From: Gammaproteobacteria bacterium | GTDB taxonomy: Bacteria; Pseudomonadota; Gammaproteobacteria; JAPPPA01 | Assembly (NCBI GenBank): GCA_028817755.1 | Contig: JAPPPA010000226.1 | Location: 1,005-12,509, forward strand | Length of the DNA: 11,505 nucleotides | Direction: 5' to 3' | The notes under the pieces: generated by a model | What the model saw: the letters and a program-made list of their open reading frames with translations, nothing else | Database searches by the model: none | What the model was told of the DNA's origin: nothing | Position numbers and translations under genes: made by a program | Part shown: piece by piece, positions 5,139-11,505 of the stretch | Layout of the letters: every line of letters begins with the position of its first letter | How positions within the stretch are numbered: position 1 is the first letter of the stretch

Positions 5139-6801
5139 TTAACTTCTCCTCCACCAACGCAGCCCACTGTGTGGTTAAAGGATATTGACCTTGCCACTCA
5201 AACCCTAAAGCCCGATAACTTTCTAACCTAGAAAAGACCGCAATATCGGCGAACCCGAATGTACGCCCACATAGGTACTCGGTCTGTTGAAGCAGTTTCT
5301 CGACCTGCTCAAGATGGCGGCCCAAATATTTGTAAACCCCTCGCAGCTCTTCGTCAGTACAAAGCTCCTGCACTACGGCTTGACCCATTCGTTCTAGTTG
5401 AGCCTCGCTAGCACCGTTTATTTGGAGCTGTTCAAATCGGTCCGCCGTTAGCGACGCGGCCACCAAATATTGGTCATAGGCATTGCGTAGGTATTTATGC
5501 GCGCCATCACTGTCGCCAAGCACTTGAATACGAGCCATTGCACGATCGTAGGGATCAACGGGGAAATACACACAAGCAACATCAAAATAACGTTTGTGCA
5601 AGTAGTCCACAATCGCACCCAAACCAACTACCGTAACTTGACCGTTAATTTGCAATGCGGGCAAACGCCCTAAAGACTCCAAAGGAAGCTTTTGCGGCAA
5701 AAGTTCCTCTGCAATGGCTGTATCTACAGTCACCGTTGAATGGGCTATACCTAAACACGCTAAGCTCCTCTGAGCAGCCATACTGTCAGGCAATAAAGGG
5801 GCATGGTAAAACACCAGCTCATCAGCGCTTAAAGTAGAAGTACTCCCTTTCAATGGCCGAGCTCCCCTTTCGACCATTTCCCCTTTTGGCAAAAGGCGGC
5901 GAAACAACTTATCCGGCAAGGCCATATCCAACTTAAATAAAGCCCTTAGTACTCGATAACCAATACGCTGATGAGCAGTTCTAGCTTTGGCTGGAACACT
6001 ATTCACATGCGTTGCCCACCCCAACATTTTTTGAGCGACTGAATTACTTAAAACCAAGTCCGCAAAACTAAGTGAATACTTAATACTGGAGCGCTGCTCC
6101 AAACGGTCCATCCAGCTCACAGTCAAAGGGAACTTGCTTTCAAGAATGCGAACGCCAAGGTACGGAAACATTCTTAATCGAGGGTAAACCGAAATATCCG
6201 CCTGACTAAAAGCTTGCCCGCAAAGATAAGCACCATTTACAGAAAGAGCTTTTTCGATATTCGCTAAGACCGTTTCCAAGGTAGCAACATTGGCGGCCTC
6301 CTCCCCGGGGGTGAGCAACTCACCTTTCCATGCCAGCTCTTTGAAGCGAATAAAGGTCGGATCATCTGAGCTCTGGCGAACTTCTGACATGAATTCATCG
6401 AAATCACTGGTCAAGCGTGTCATCGGCCCAATGACCCGTTGGTACATGAGCATGAAATAAGGTTTTGCAAAACCTAATTCATACTCCTGCCACGACCTCA
6501 CCTTGGCGTAATCCATAGGCTCACGGGGATATAGCCCAGCGTGAGGAAAGACCTCATCCAAGTATTGAGTAATTACGTTTGACTCCCAGATCGGACGACC
6601 TTGATGTAGAAGTGCCGGAACTTTACCCCAAGGATTAATTGCCAAGTATTGGGAAGATTTTTGTTCCCCCTTAACTAAGTCAACCATCTCGACCTTAGGC
6701 GTTATTCCAAGTTCTCTGAGGGTAATTCGCACCCGCCTAGCACAGGGAGAAGCCAAGCCATCATAGAACGTCAATCCTTGATCGTCATTTTGCAGTCTCA
6801 T
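5128..6801 (-). CDS. Tandem glutathione S-transferase fusion (two GST modules)
   Basis: At 557 aa this is about twice the size of a normal GST. The first module (about 10-250) is complete: 'LASPCARRVRITLRELGI' (S18, C20), cis-proline P62 in 'WGKVPALL', and the glutathione-binding 'ESNVITQYLDEVFP' (E73-S74), then a helical domain with 'YLCGQAFSQADISVYPRL'. After a linker, a second GST-like module spans about 329-557. It keeps the fold ('RLPALQI', cis-proline near 381; 'YLCGRTFGFADIAVFSRL') but its start 'APLLPDSMAAQRSL' lacks the Ser-x-Cys motif, and E-S is replaced by 'VGLGAIVDYL' (392-401). The second half is therefore probably non-catalytic. ATG 6801 starts just before the first beta strand; its Shine-Dalgarno is weak. 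It is the first gene of a two-gene minus-strand operon. Substrate unknown. Confidence 0.85.
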   Translation of the reverse strand: MRLQNDDQGLTFYDGLASPCARRVRITLRELGITPKVEMVDLVKGEQKSSQYLAINPWGKVPALLHQGRPIWESNVITQYLDEVFPHAGLYPREPMDYAKVRSWQEYELGFAKPYFMLMYQRVIGPMTRLTSDFDEFMSEVRQSSDDPTFIRFKELAWKGELLTPGEEAANVATLETVLANIEKALSVNGAYLCGQAFSQADISVYPRLRMFPYLGVRILESKFPLTVSWMDRLEQRSSIKYSLSFADLVLSNSVAQKMLGWATHVNSVPAKARTAHQRIGYRVLRALFKLDMALPDKLFRRLLPKGEMVERGARPLKGSTSTLSADELVFYHAPLLPDSMAAQRSLACLGIAHSTVTVDTAIAEELLPQKLPLESLGRLPALQINGQVTVVGLGAIVDYLHKRYFDVACVYFPVDPYDRAMARIQVLGDSDGAHKYLRNAYDQYLVAASLTADRFEQLQINGASEAQLERMGQAVVQELCTDEELRGVYKYLGRHLEQVEKLLQQTEYLCGRTFGFADIAVFSRLESYRALGFEWQGQYPLTTQWAALVEEKLNDH

Positions 6802-6821
6802 ACCAACACCAATTTACACTT

Positions 6822-6850
6822 TTGACTTATTTGAACACAACTGTTCAAAT
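6822..6850 (+). promoter_or_regulatory. Candidate promoter of the DUF1302-tetR operon
   Basis: TTGACT (6822-6827) as a -35 and TCAAAT (6845-6850) as a -10 are spaced by 17 bp. Transcription would start near 6857 and the ATG is at 6883 behind a strong GGAGGAG (6868-6874). The palindrome at 6826-6853 covers the spacer and both hexamers in part, so a bound repressor would block the polymerase. The minus-strand promoter for the GST genes must also lie in this 81-bp gap, but I cannot pick its hexamers with confidence. Confidence 0.5.
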
Positions 6851-6853
6851 AAG
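6826..6853. promoter_or_regulatory. 28-bp perfect palindrome, candidate TetR operator
   Basis: CTTATTTGAACA (6826-6837) and TGTTCAAATAAG (6842-6853) are exact inverted repeats separated by CAAC. The size and symmetry fit operators of TetR-family dimers. It sits in the divergent gap between the GST operon and the DUF1302 gene, so one bound protein could control both directions. The TetR gene at 9326-9943 is the natural partner. Binding itself is inferred. Confidence 0.75.
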
Positions 6854-6882
6854 GGAAATTATACGTTGGAGGAGACACCAGC

Positions 6883-9315
6883 ATGGTTTTTCAAATAGGC
6901 GCGGCTGCGATACTTTTGCTCACAGCTTTTAGTGCTTCTGCATTTAACTTTTCACTTGCCGATATAGAAGGAAGCCTAGACACCTCCCTCTCGATCGGTG
7001 GCCGCTGGCGCATAGAGTCACAAGACCGTGACCTGATCGCCCGAAACAATCTAGACACCACCCTTTGCCCGCGCAGCACTGCTCAGTGCCTACTGGGTGG
7101 CCACAAAGAATTCATTCAATCTCCCGGCTCACTAAATGCGTTACTAGACAACGGAAATTTAAACTACGACAAGGGCGATGCGGTTCAGGGGATGGTTAAA
7201 GGTGTTTCAAGCCTTTCGTTAAACTGGCAGAACTTCGTGGTCAATGTTCGCGGTTACGCATTTTATGACTGGGTTAACACAGACTTCGTTGAGTTTCACC
7301 CAAACGGATTAAGTAATGACGGAGAAGACGACGGTAGAACCCCTGCAGCGAACCCGGAAGCATTTCAATACCGTTTCCAAAACCGCGTAAAAGAAAGCAC
7401 CGACAGCATTGGTATACGTGCAGAAATACTAGATGCCAACATCGTTGGGGAATTTGAAATAGGCGAACACCTACTTACCATCGGCTACGGCGAACAACTC
7501 TTAAGCTGGGGGGAATCATTCTTACTCCCTATCGGCTCTATCAACTCAATCAACCCGCCTTCAGTAAATCGCCTCTTTACACCCAGCTTTGACCCCAGTG
7601 AGTTATTTGAGCCAGTAGAAATGCTGACTGCCGGGTATGACCTAACAGAAAACCTGTCGGCAGAAGCATTCATCCAGTTTGACTTTGAACCCTTAGACAT
7701 TCCACCTAGAGGTTCATACTACTCGCCGTTAGATATTGTCGGCCCGGGCGCAAGTTACTTAATGCTGTCGTCAGGCAAATCCCCTGACGACCCAAGCAAT
7801 GCTGCGGACACATTAAACCCGTTAGCCTTTTTAAGCGGCGCCAGGCCAACAGACGAAGCGATTCAAGCAGGCTGCATCAATAGCGCGTCGATTAACTCAG
7901 AATCGAATGGCTCGACCATAGATCATTATTCTAAAGATCCCGACCCAACGGGAGACACCAACACCGCTGTCCCTTATGCAGATAGAGGCGGTGTTTTTGG
8001 GCGTACATCTTGCGTACTGGATGACATTCATCCGGATCCAGATGGGCAGTGGGGACTTTCGTTCAAATGGTATTCAGAGGCGCTCAACGACACCGAATTT
8101 GGCTTCTACTTTTCGAACTACCATTCTCGCCTACCGCTAGGCGGCGTCTATGCCGCTAGCCGTGGGAACTCTGACGGACAACCTCTAATAAACGGCGTAT
8201 CTACAGCAATACAAGGTATTACCGACTTGCTCCCAATTGGCACGCCTGACTTAGAGTTAGTCCCCGTACTAAATGGTATTGCAGTGGTAGACACGATTTC
8301 TGCTTCATTTGCCTACCCAAAGAACATTCGCATGTACGGCCTATCTTTTAATACCACGTTGGGAGATATTTCGATCTCGGGAGAGCTTGCTCATAGAGAG
8401 AATCTTCCAATCCAAGTAATACCCAACGATGTATTCCACTACGGCACCGCTACCGCGTTCCAGAGCGCTCGCGGGCAAGCAACACCGTCTTGTTTGGAGC
8501 TATATCGCAACCCAAACTACAACGGTGCCTGCGTTGCCCCTGAAAACAACTATGAAGTCCCAGCCGCCGCCCTAGACGTACTGTCAGAAGCACCGACAGG
8601 CAGAGCACCCGCTGGCGACCGAAGGAATCTTGACGCCGCAATTGATGGCAATCCATCAGAACAAGATTGGGTAGCACTCAACCCAGGAGACTACATTCCC
8701 GGTTGGGAGCGTTTTCCAAGTACAAACGGCAGCCTTGTTGCTTTGTATGTGCCTGAAAACAACCCATTTGGGGCTGATCAATGGGTGATCGTGAATGAAG
8801 TGGGCTTTACCAAAATTCATAACATGCCTGATCCAAGTGTTTTACCGTTCCTAACAAACGCAGTAGAAACACATGTCACCATTGGTCGTAGCGAATGCGA
8901 GCAACAAGGTGGATGCTATGGTGATACAACAGAAATTGTTGCTATCGAAGGCCAAGGCCCCAATAACGGTAGCTATGTAACCGCTATCGCAATTCAAAAC
9001 GACCAACGGCAGAAAGACGGTTTCGCCACATCCTTTTCTTGGGGCATCCGCAACCTCAACCTGCTGACCTATAACAACCTACTACCCTCAACTAACTTGA
9101 AGCTATTGGTAGGCCTATTCTTAGACGTTAACGGCAGGTCGCCAGAGCCAGGTGGAAACTTTTCTGAAGGACGCAAACAATTCCTAGTTAATGCCACCTT
9201 TGAGCGCCCCTCGTTCAACTACATCATAGGCTGGGAAGGCGCAACAGGAGGCGGAAGCGGGAATTTATTCAACGATCGCGATAATATAACCATGGCCATT
9301 AGTTACGAGTTCTAG
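6883..9315 (+). CDS. DUF1302-type outer-membrane beta-barrel protein
   Basis: This 810-aa protein has a signal peptide with a likely cut after 'AFSASA' (residue 20). Its mature start 'FNFSLADIEGSLDTSLSIGGRWRIE' matches the N-terminal signature of DUF1302 proteins. The body alternates short strands and long loops, and it ends 'ITMAISYEF', a terminal phenylalanine of the kind read by the BAM machinery. DUF1302 members often accompany DUF1329 proteins and degradation genes for steroids or other hydrophobic compounds; a transport or surface-binding role is inferred, and no DUF1329 partner is in the window. Eight cysteines occur in close or paired positions (C62 and C69, then AGC..TSC, SCLEL..GAC, ECEQQGGC), probably loop disulfides. 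The signal n-region 'MVFQIG' has no positive charge, which is odd, but no upstream in-frame start exists before a stop at 6850. The Shine-Dalgarno is excellent, and tetR follows 10 bp downstream. Confidence 0.85.
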   Translation: MVFQIGAAAILLLTAFSASAFNFSLADIEGSLDTSLSIGGRWRIESQDRDLIARNNLDTTLCPRSTAQCLLGGHKEFIQSPGSLNALLDNGNLNYDKGDAVQGMVKGVSSLSLNWQNFVVNVRGYAFYDWVNTDFVEFHPNGLSNDGEDDGRTPAANPEAFQYRFQNRVKESTDSIGIRAEILDANIVGEFEIGEHLLTIGYGEQLLSWGESFLLPIGSINSINPPSVNRLFTPSFDPSELFEPVEMLTAGYDLTENLSAEAFIQFDFEPLDIPPRGSYYSPLDIVGPGASYLMLSSGKSPDDPSNAADTLNPLAFLSGARPTDEAIQAGCINSASINSESNGSTIDHYSKDPDPTGDTNTAVPYADRGGVFGRTSCVLDDIHPDPDGQWGLSFKWYSEALNDTEFGFYFSNYHSRLPLGGVYAASRGNSDGQPLINGVSTAIQGITDLLPIGTPDLELVPVLNGIAVVDTISASFAYPKNIRMYGLSFNTTLGDISISGELAHRENLPIQVIPNDVFHYGTATAFQSARGQATPSCLELYRNPNYNGACVAPENNYEVPAAALDVLSEAPTGRAPAGDRRNLDAAIDGNPSEQDWVALNPGDYIPGWERFPSTNGSLVALYVPENNPFGADQWVIVNEVGFTKIHNMPDPSVLPFLTNAVETHVTIGRSECEQQGGCYGDTTEIVAIEGQGPNNGSYVTAIAIQNDQRQKDGFATSFSWGIRNLNLLTYNNLLPSTNLKLLVGLFLDVNGRSPEPGGNFSEGRKQFLVNATFERPSFNYIIGWEGATGGGSGNLFNDRDNITMAISYEF

Positions 9316-9325
9316 GGAAATTGGA

Positions 9326-9943
9326 ATGGAAAGAAAAAATAGCTCGAAAAGCCGCATCCTTAAAGCGGCAATGCAGCTATTTTCAGAGCATGGGGTTGAA
9401 CCGGTTTCCGTCAGCGAACTAGCCGACAAGGCTGGCGTTTCGCGCGGCACTATCTACACACACTACCCTAGTATGGAAGCCCTTTATAAAGAGTTGGCTG
9501 GCATGCTAGAAGTGGAGATGTCGAAACGAATAGATGCCACATTTGCACTGATTGACCACCCAGTAGAAAGAATGGCCGTAGCTATTCGGCTAACCATCCG
9601 CAGAGCGCAGGAAGAACCAGATTGGGGCCGCTTTTTGCTGCGCTTTGGCTTGAATGACAGCGTCATTCGTGAAGTATTGGGCGCAAGCGCATTACGCGAC
9701 TTATCAGATGGACTAAACAACGGTGACTACCGCCTAGACGGCGACCAAATCACCATGGCTCTTAGCAGCATTGGCGGCTCTACACTCGGGGCCGTATATT
9801 TTGTTTTAGAAGGTTTAGCGGGTTGGCGTAAGGCTGGCAGCGATACAGCCGAATTTGTATTACGCGGGTTTGGCGTCCCTCAGGACATAGCAAAGGAAAT
9901 TTCCCAAAGAGAATTGCCCGATTTGGCGACCACTGAACAATAA
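9326..9943 (+). CDS. TetR/AcrR-family transcriptional regulator
   Basis: This 205-aa protein has the usual TetR layout: an N-terminal DNA-binding domain and a variable helical ligand-binding and dimerisation domain. The domain opens 'SRILKAAMQLFSEHGVEPVSV', and the helix-turn-helix 'VSELADKAGVSRGTIYTHYP' covers about residues 29-48. The C-terminal region is not diagnostic of a ligand class. It starts 10 bp after the DUF1302 stop, with AGGGA 7 bp before the ATG, so the two genes should share a transcript. That makes autoregulation through the palindrome at 6826-6853 likely, with control of the divergent GST genes as well; this is inference from context. It is convergent with the flavoprotein gene, 33 bp away, with no obvious terminator between. 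Confidence 0.93.
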   Translation: MERKNSSKSRILKAAMQLFSEHGVEPVSVSELADKAGVSRGTIYTHYPSMEALYKELAGMLEVEMSKRIDATFALIDHPVERMAVAIRLTIRRAQEEPDWGRFLLRFGLNDSVIREVLGASALRDLSDGLNNGDYRLDGDQITMALSSIGGSTLGAVYFVLEGLAGWRKAGSDTAEFVLRGFGVPQDIAKEISQRELPDLATTEQ

Positions 9944-9976
9944 GCCCAGTGGCCGCCAAGCCATAAACATTAGACC

Positions 9977-11505
9977 TTACTTGAGCAACGCAAGAGTCTC
10001 TGCGACCAATTTGTCGCAGGACTGAATAGGGCCATCCGTCACAACAACGCGGTCGGGTCGAACCACAGCCGCCCAGCCGTAGGGCGCGGCCTTCGGAACC
10101 AACTCGCCCGTCACATCTTCCCAACACTCTGCCGACGCTTTGTCTGGGGTGTTTGGCAGGCCAAATTGAATGATTTGTCCGCCGCTACGCTCAAACTGCT
10201 CTAGGCTCTTCTTGCTTAAATGCTTAGCCGGATTACAACCAAACCCAATCAACGTGAGCTGATCATTTAACGCTTCATCGCTTAATTGATATTCACCACT
10301 AGGGCTTCGCATTAAAGCCTGCGGAATACAGCCGCCTCGGGTTAATCTGCCAGAACCACTTTTAAACAAGCCCTTCTTAAATTTATTCTCTGGCTTAATC
10401 CCCAACTCTTCCAGCATCGGCCGAGTGGCCGGAATACTTCTTAGCGTCCGCATAAAACCGTGCACCAACAAAGCCTTGGCTTTGTTACGCGGCATAATCG
10501 CGGCGCCAATAGTGCGCGCTAGCCGAATCATCGCTTGTGCGTGCGGTCGGCGCTCAGTGTCATAACTATCCAACACTTTAGTGCTAGCAGTACCACGCGT
10601 CACCATGGCCAGTTTCCAACCCAAGTTAGCGGCATCACGCAACCCTGCCACCAAGCCCTGCCCCACAAACGGCGGCGTGATATGAGCGGCATCTCCGACT
10701 AAGTGAACACTTTTCTGAGAGAACGACTTACAGCAACGCGCATGGAAGCGATAAACCGCTTTCCTTTCAATTGTCATATCTTCTGGACTACCCCAAGGCT
10801 TGAGTAGTTTGCGAATAGACTCATCTGACTCCATTTCCTCTCTACTCTCGCCCGGTTGCAGCATGAACTCCCAGCGTGTTCTGCCATTCGGCGCAACCAT
10901 ATGCGGCGTCGGGCGTTTCGGGTCGCAGATGAACTCAATGTGGTCAATCGGGTTAGGAACATTTTTCGCATCAACGATTAACCAATCTTCGGTATAGGTT
11001 GTTCCAGTGAAATCTTGGCCAATCATTTCTCGCACCAAAGAAGCTGCACCGTCTGCACCAATTAAAAATTTAGCTTTGATTTTCTGAGCTTTAGGCTCTC
11101 CCACATTAACCCGCGCTTCCACGCCATCCTTGCGGTTATCAAAGTCCAGCAATTCAACACCAAGCTTTACATCAACAGATGAATGCTTTTCCAGCTCACT
11201 TCTTAGCGCCTTCTCTAAATCTGGTTGATAAAACGTTACCAGTTTGGGGTGGCCATCAATAACGCCACTGGTGTTGGCATGCGCAAACTCACCGATTAAC
11301 GGGCCGTGCATTTTTACGTAAGGGATCGGGACCCGATCAAATGACTCCTCGGTAAGTCCAGCCATTTGCAAAACCCTGAGCGCTTCATTGTCTAAAGCAA
11401 TGGCTCGAGGTGCCATAAAAATGCCCGTTTCCTTGTCAATAACCGTTGTTTTAACGCCATAGCGACCAAGTAAACATGCCAGCGTGGCACCGACAGGGCC
11501 ATACC
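9977..11505 (-). CDS. FAD-dependent aromatic hydroxylase (PheA/TfdB/MhpA-like), 5'-truncated by window edge
   Basis: The frame stays open to the right edge, so the ATG at 11416 is internal; only the first few N-terminal residues seem missing. The visible 508 residues start inside the FAD-binding Rossmann motif ('YGPVGATLACLLGRYGVKTTVIDKE'), followed by 'APRAIALDNEALRVLQ', as in 3-(3-hydroxyphenyl)propionate hydroxylase MhpA. The DG motif is 'FLIGADGAASLVRE' (about 147-159) and the GD motif 'HLVGDAAHITPPFVGQG' (about 267-283), with 'GLRDAANLGWKLA' after it. The C-terminal third ends 'VRPDRVVVTDG', a thioredoxin-like domain typical of this family. Such enzymes use NAD(P)H and oxygen to hydroxylate phenolic rings; a phenol-like or polycyclic substrate is likely but the exact one cannot be told. 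MhpA, TfdB, PcpB and polyketide hydroxylases are all relatives. Being next to PcpC-like GST genes is suggestive. Confidence 0.92.
   Translation of the reverse strand, partial: YGPVGATLACLLGRYGVKTTVIDKETGIFMAPRAIALDNEALRVLQMAGLTEESFDRVPIPYVKMHGPLIGEFAHANTSGVIDGHPKLVTFYQPDLEKALRSELEKHSSVDVKLGVELLDFDNRKDGVEARVNVGEPKAQKIKAKFLIGADGAASLVREMIGQDFTGTTYTEDWLIVDAKNVPNPIDHIEFICDPKRPTPHMVAPNGRTRWEFMLQPGESREEMESDESIRKLLKPWGSPEDMTIERKAVYRFHARCCKSFSQKSVHLVGDAAHITPPFVGQGLVAGLRDAANLGWKLAMVTRGTASTKVLDSYDTERRPHAQAMIRLARTIGAAIMPRNKAKALLVHGFMRTLRSIPATRPMLEELGIKPENKFKKGLFKSGSGRLTRGGCIPQALMRSPSGEYQLSDEALNDQLTLIGFGCNPAKHLSKKSLEQFERSGGQIIQFGLPNTPDKASAECWEDVTGELVPKAAPYGWAAVVRPDRVVVTDGPIQSCDKLVAETLALLK

Noticed and set aside
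9780..10127. 115-codon minus-strand frame across the tetR and flavoprotein 3' ends
   Set aside because: It overlaps two strongly supported genes in other frames and has no recognisable features.
1..11505. CRISPR array, toxin-antitoxin or phage genes
   Set aside because: No regularly spaced direct repeats and no recognisable phage, integrase or toxin-antitoxin proteins were seen on either strand.

Overview
The window looks like a chromosomal segment of a gammaproteobacterium, probably a marine one. I infer this from a DnaG-RpoD pair of gammaproteobacterial type, a tRNA-Ile(CAU) gene just downstream of rpoD (as for ileX in Escherichia coli), moderate GC content, and a catabolic/outer-membrane gene set typical of marine aromatic or lipid degraders. 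A genus cannot be fixed from the sequence alone.

Layout. Positions 1-3344 hold the conserved macromolecular synthesis block: the 3' three quarters of dnaG, then rpoD with its own extended -10 promoter and an intrinsic terminator (3413-3446). Positions 3447-3890 hold no credible gene. They contain a GC-rich, hairpin-rich repeat-like element bounded by 10-bp inverted repeats. Positions 3913-4235 are a tRNA-Ile(CAU) gene split right after the anticodon by a 246-nt ORF-less group I intron, whose P1-P9 helices can be traced by eye. A strong, probably bidirectional, terminator follows.

From 4305 onward the content turns accessory. A minus-strand pair encodes three glutathione S-transferase (GST) modules: a 557-aa tandem GST fusion, then a 277-aa single GST resembling zeta/PcpC-type enzymes, overlapping by 11 bp. 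Divergent from them are an 810-aa DUF1302-type outer-membrane protein and a TetR-family regulator, 10 bp apart. The 81-bp divergent promoter region carries a perfect 12+4+12 palindrome sitting between a -35 and a -10, the obvious candidate operator for the TetR protein. Convergent with tetR is a 5'-truncated flavin aromatic hydroxylase of the PheA/TfdB/MhpA family that runs off the right edge.

How the genes may work together (inference): a hydrophobic aromatic or polycyclic compound enters through the DUF1302 protein, is ring-hydroxylated by the flavoprotein, and is conjugated, dehalogenated or ether-cleaved by glutathione-dependent enzymes, with TetR sensing the substrate or a product. The flavoprotein plus PcpC-like GST pairing recalls the PcpB/PcpC logic of pentachlorophenol degradation, but the substrate here is unknown. 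The two most notable items are the intron-split tRNA and the GST/DUF1302/TetR/flavoprotein locus.
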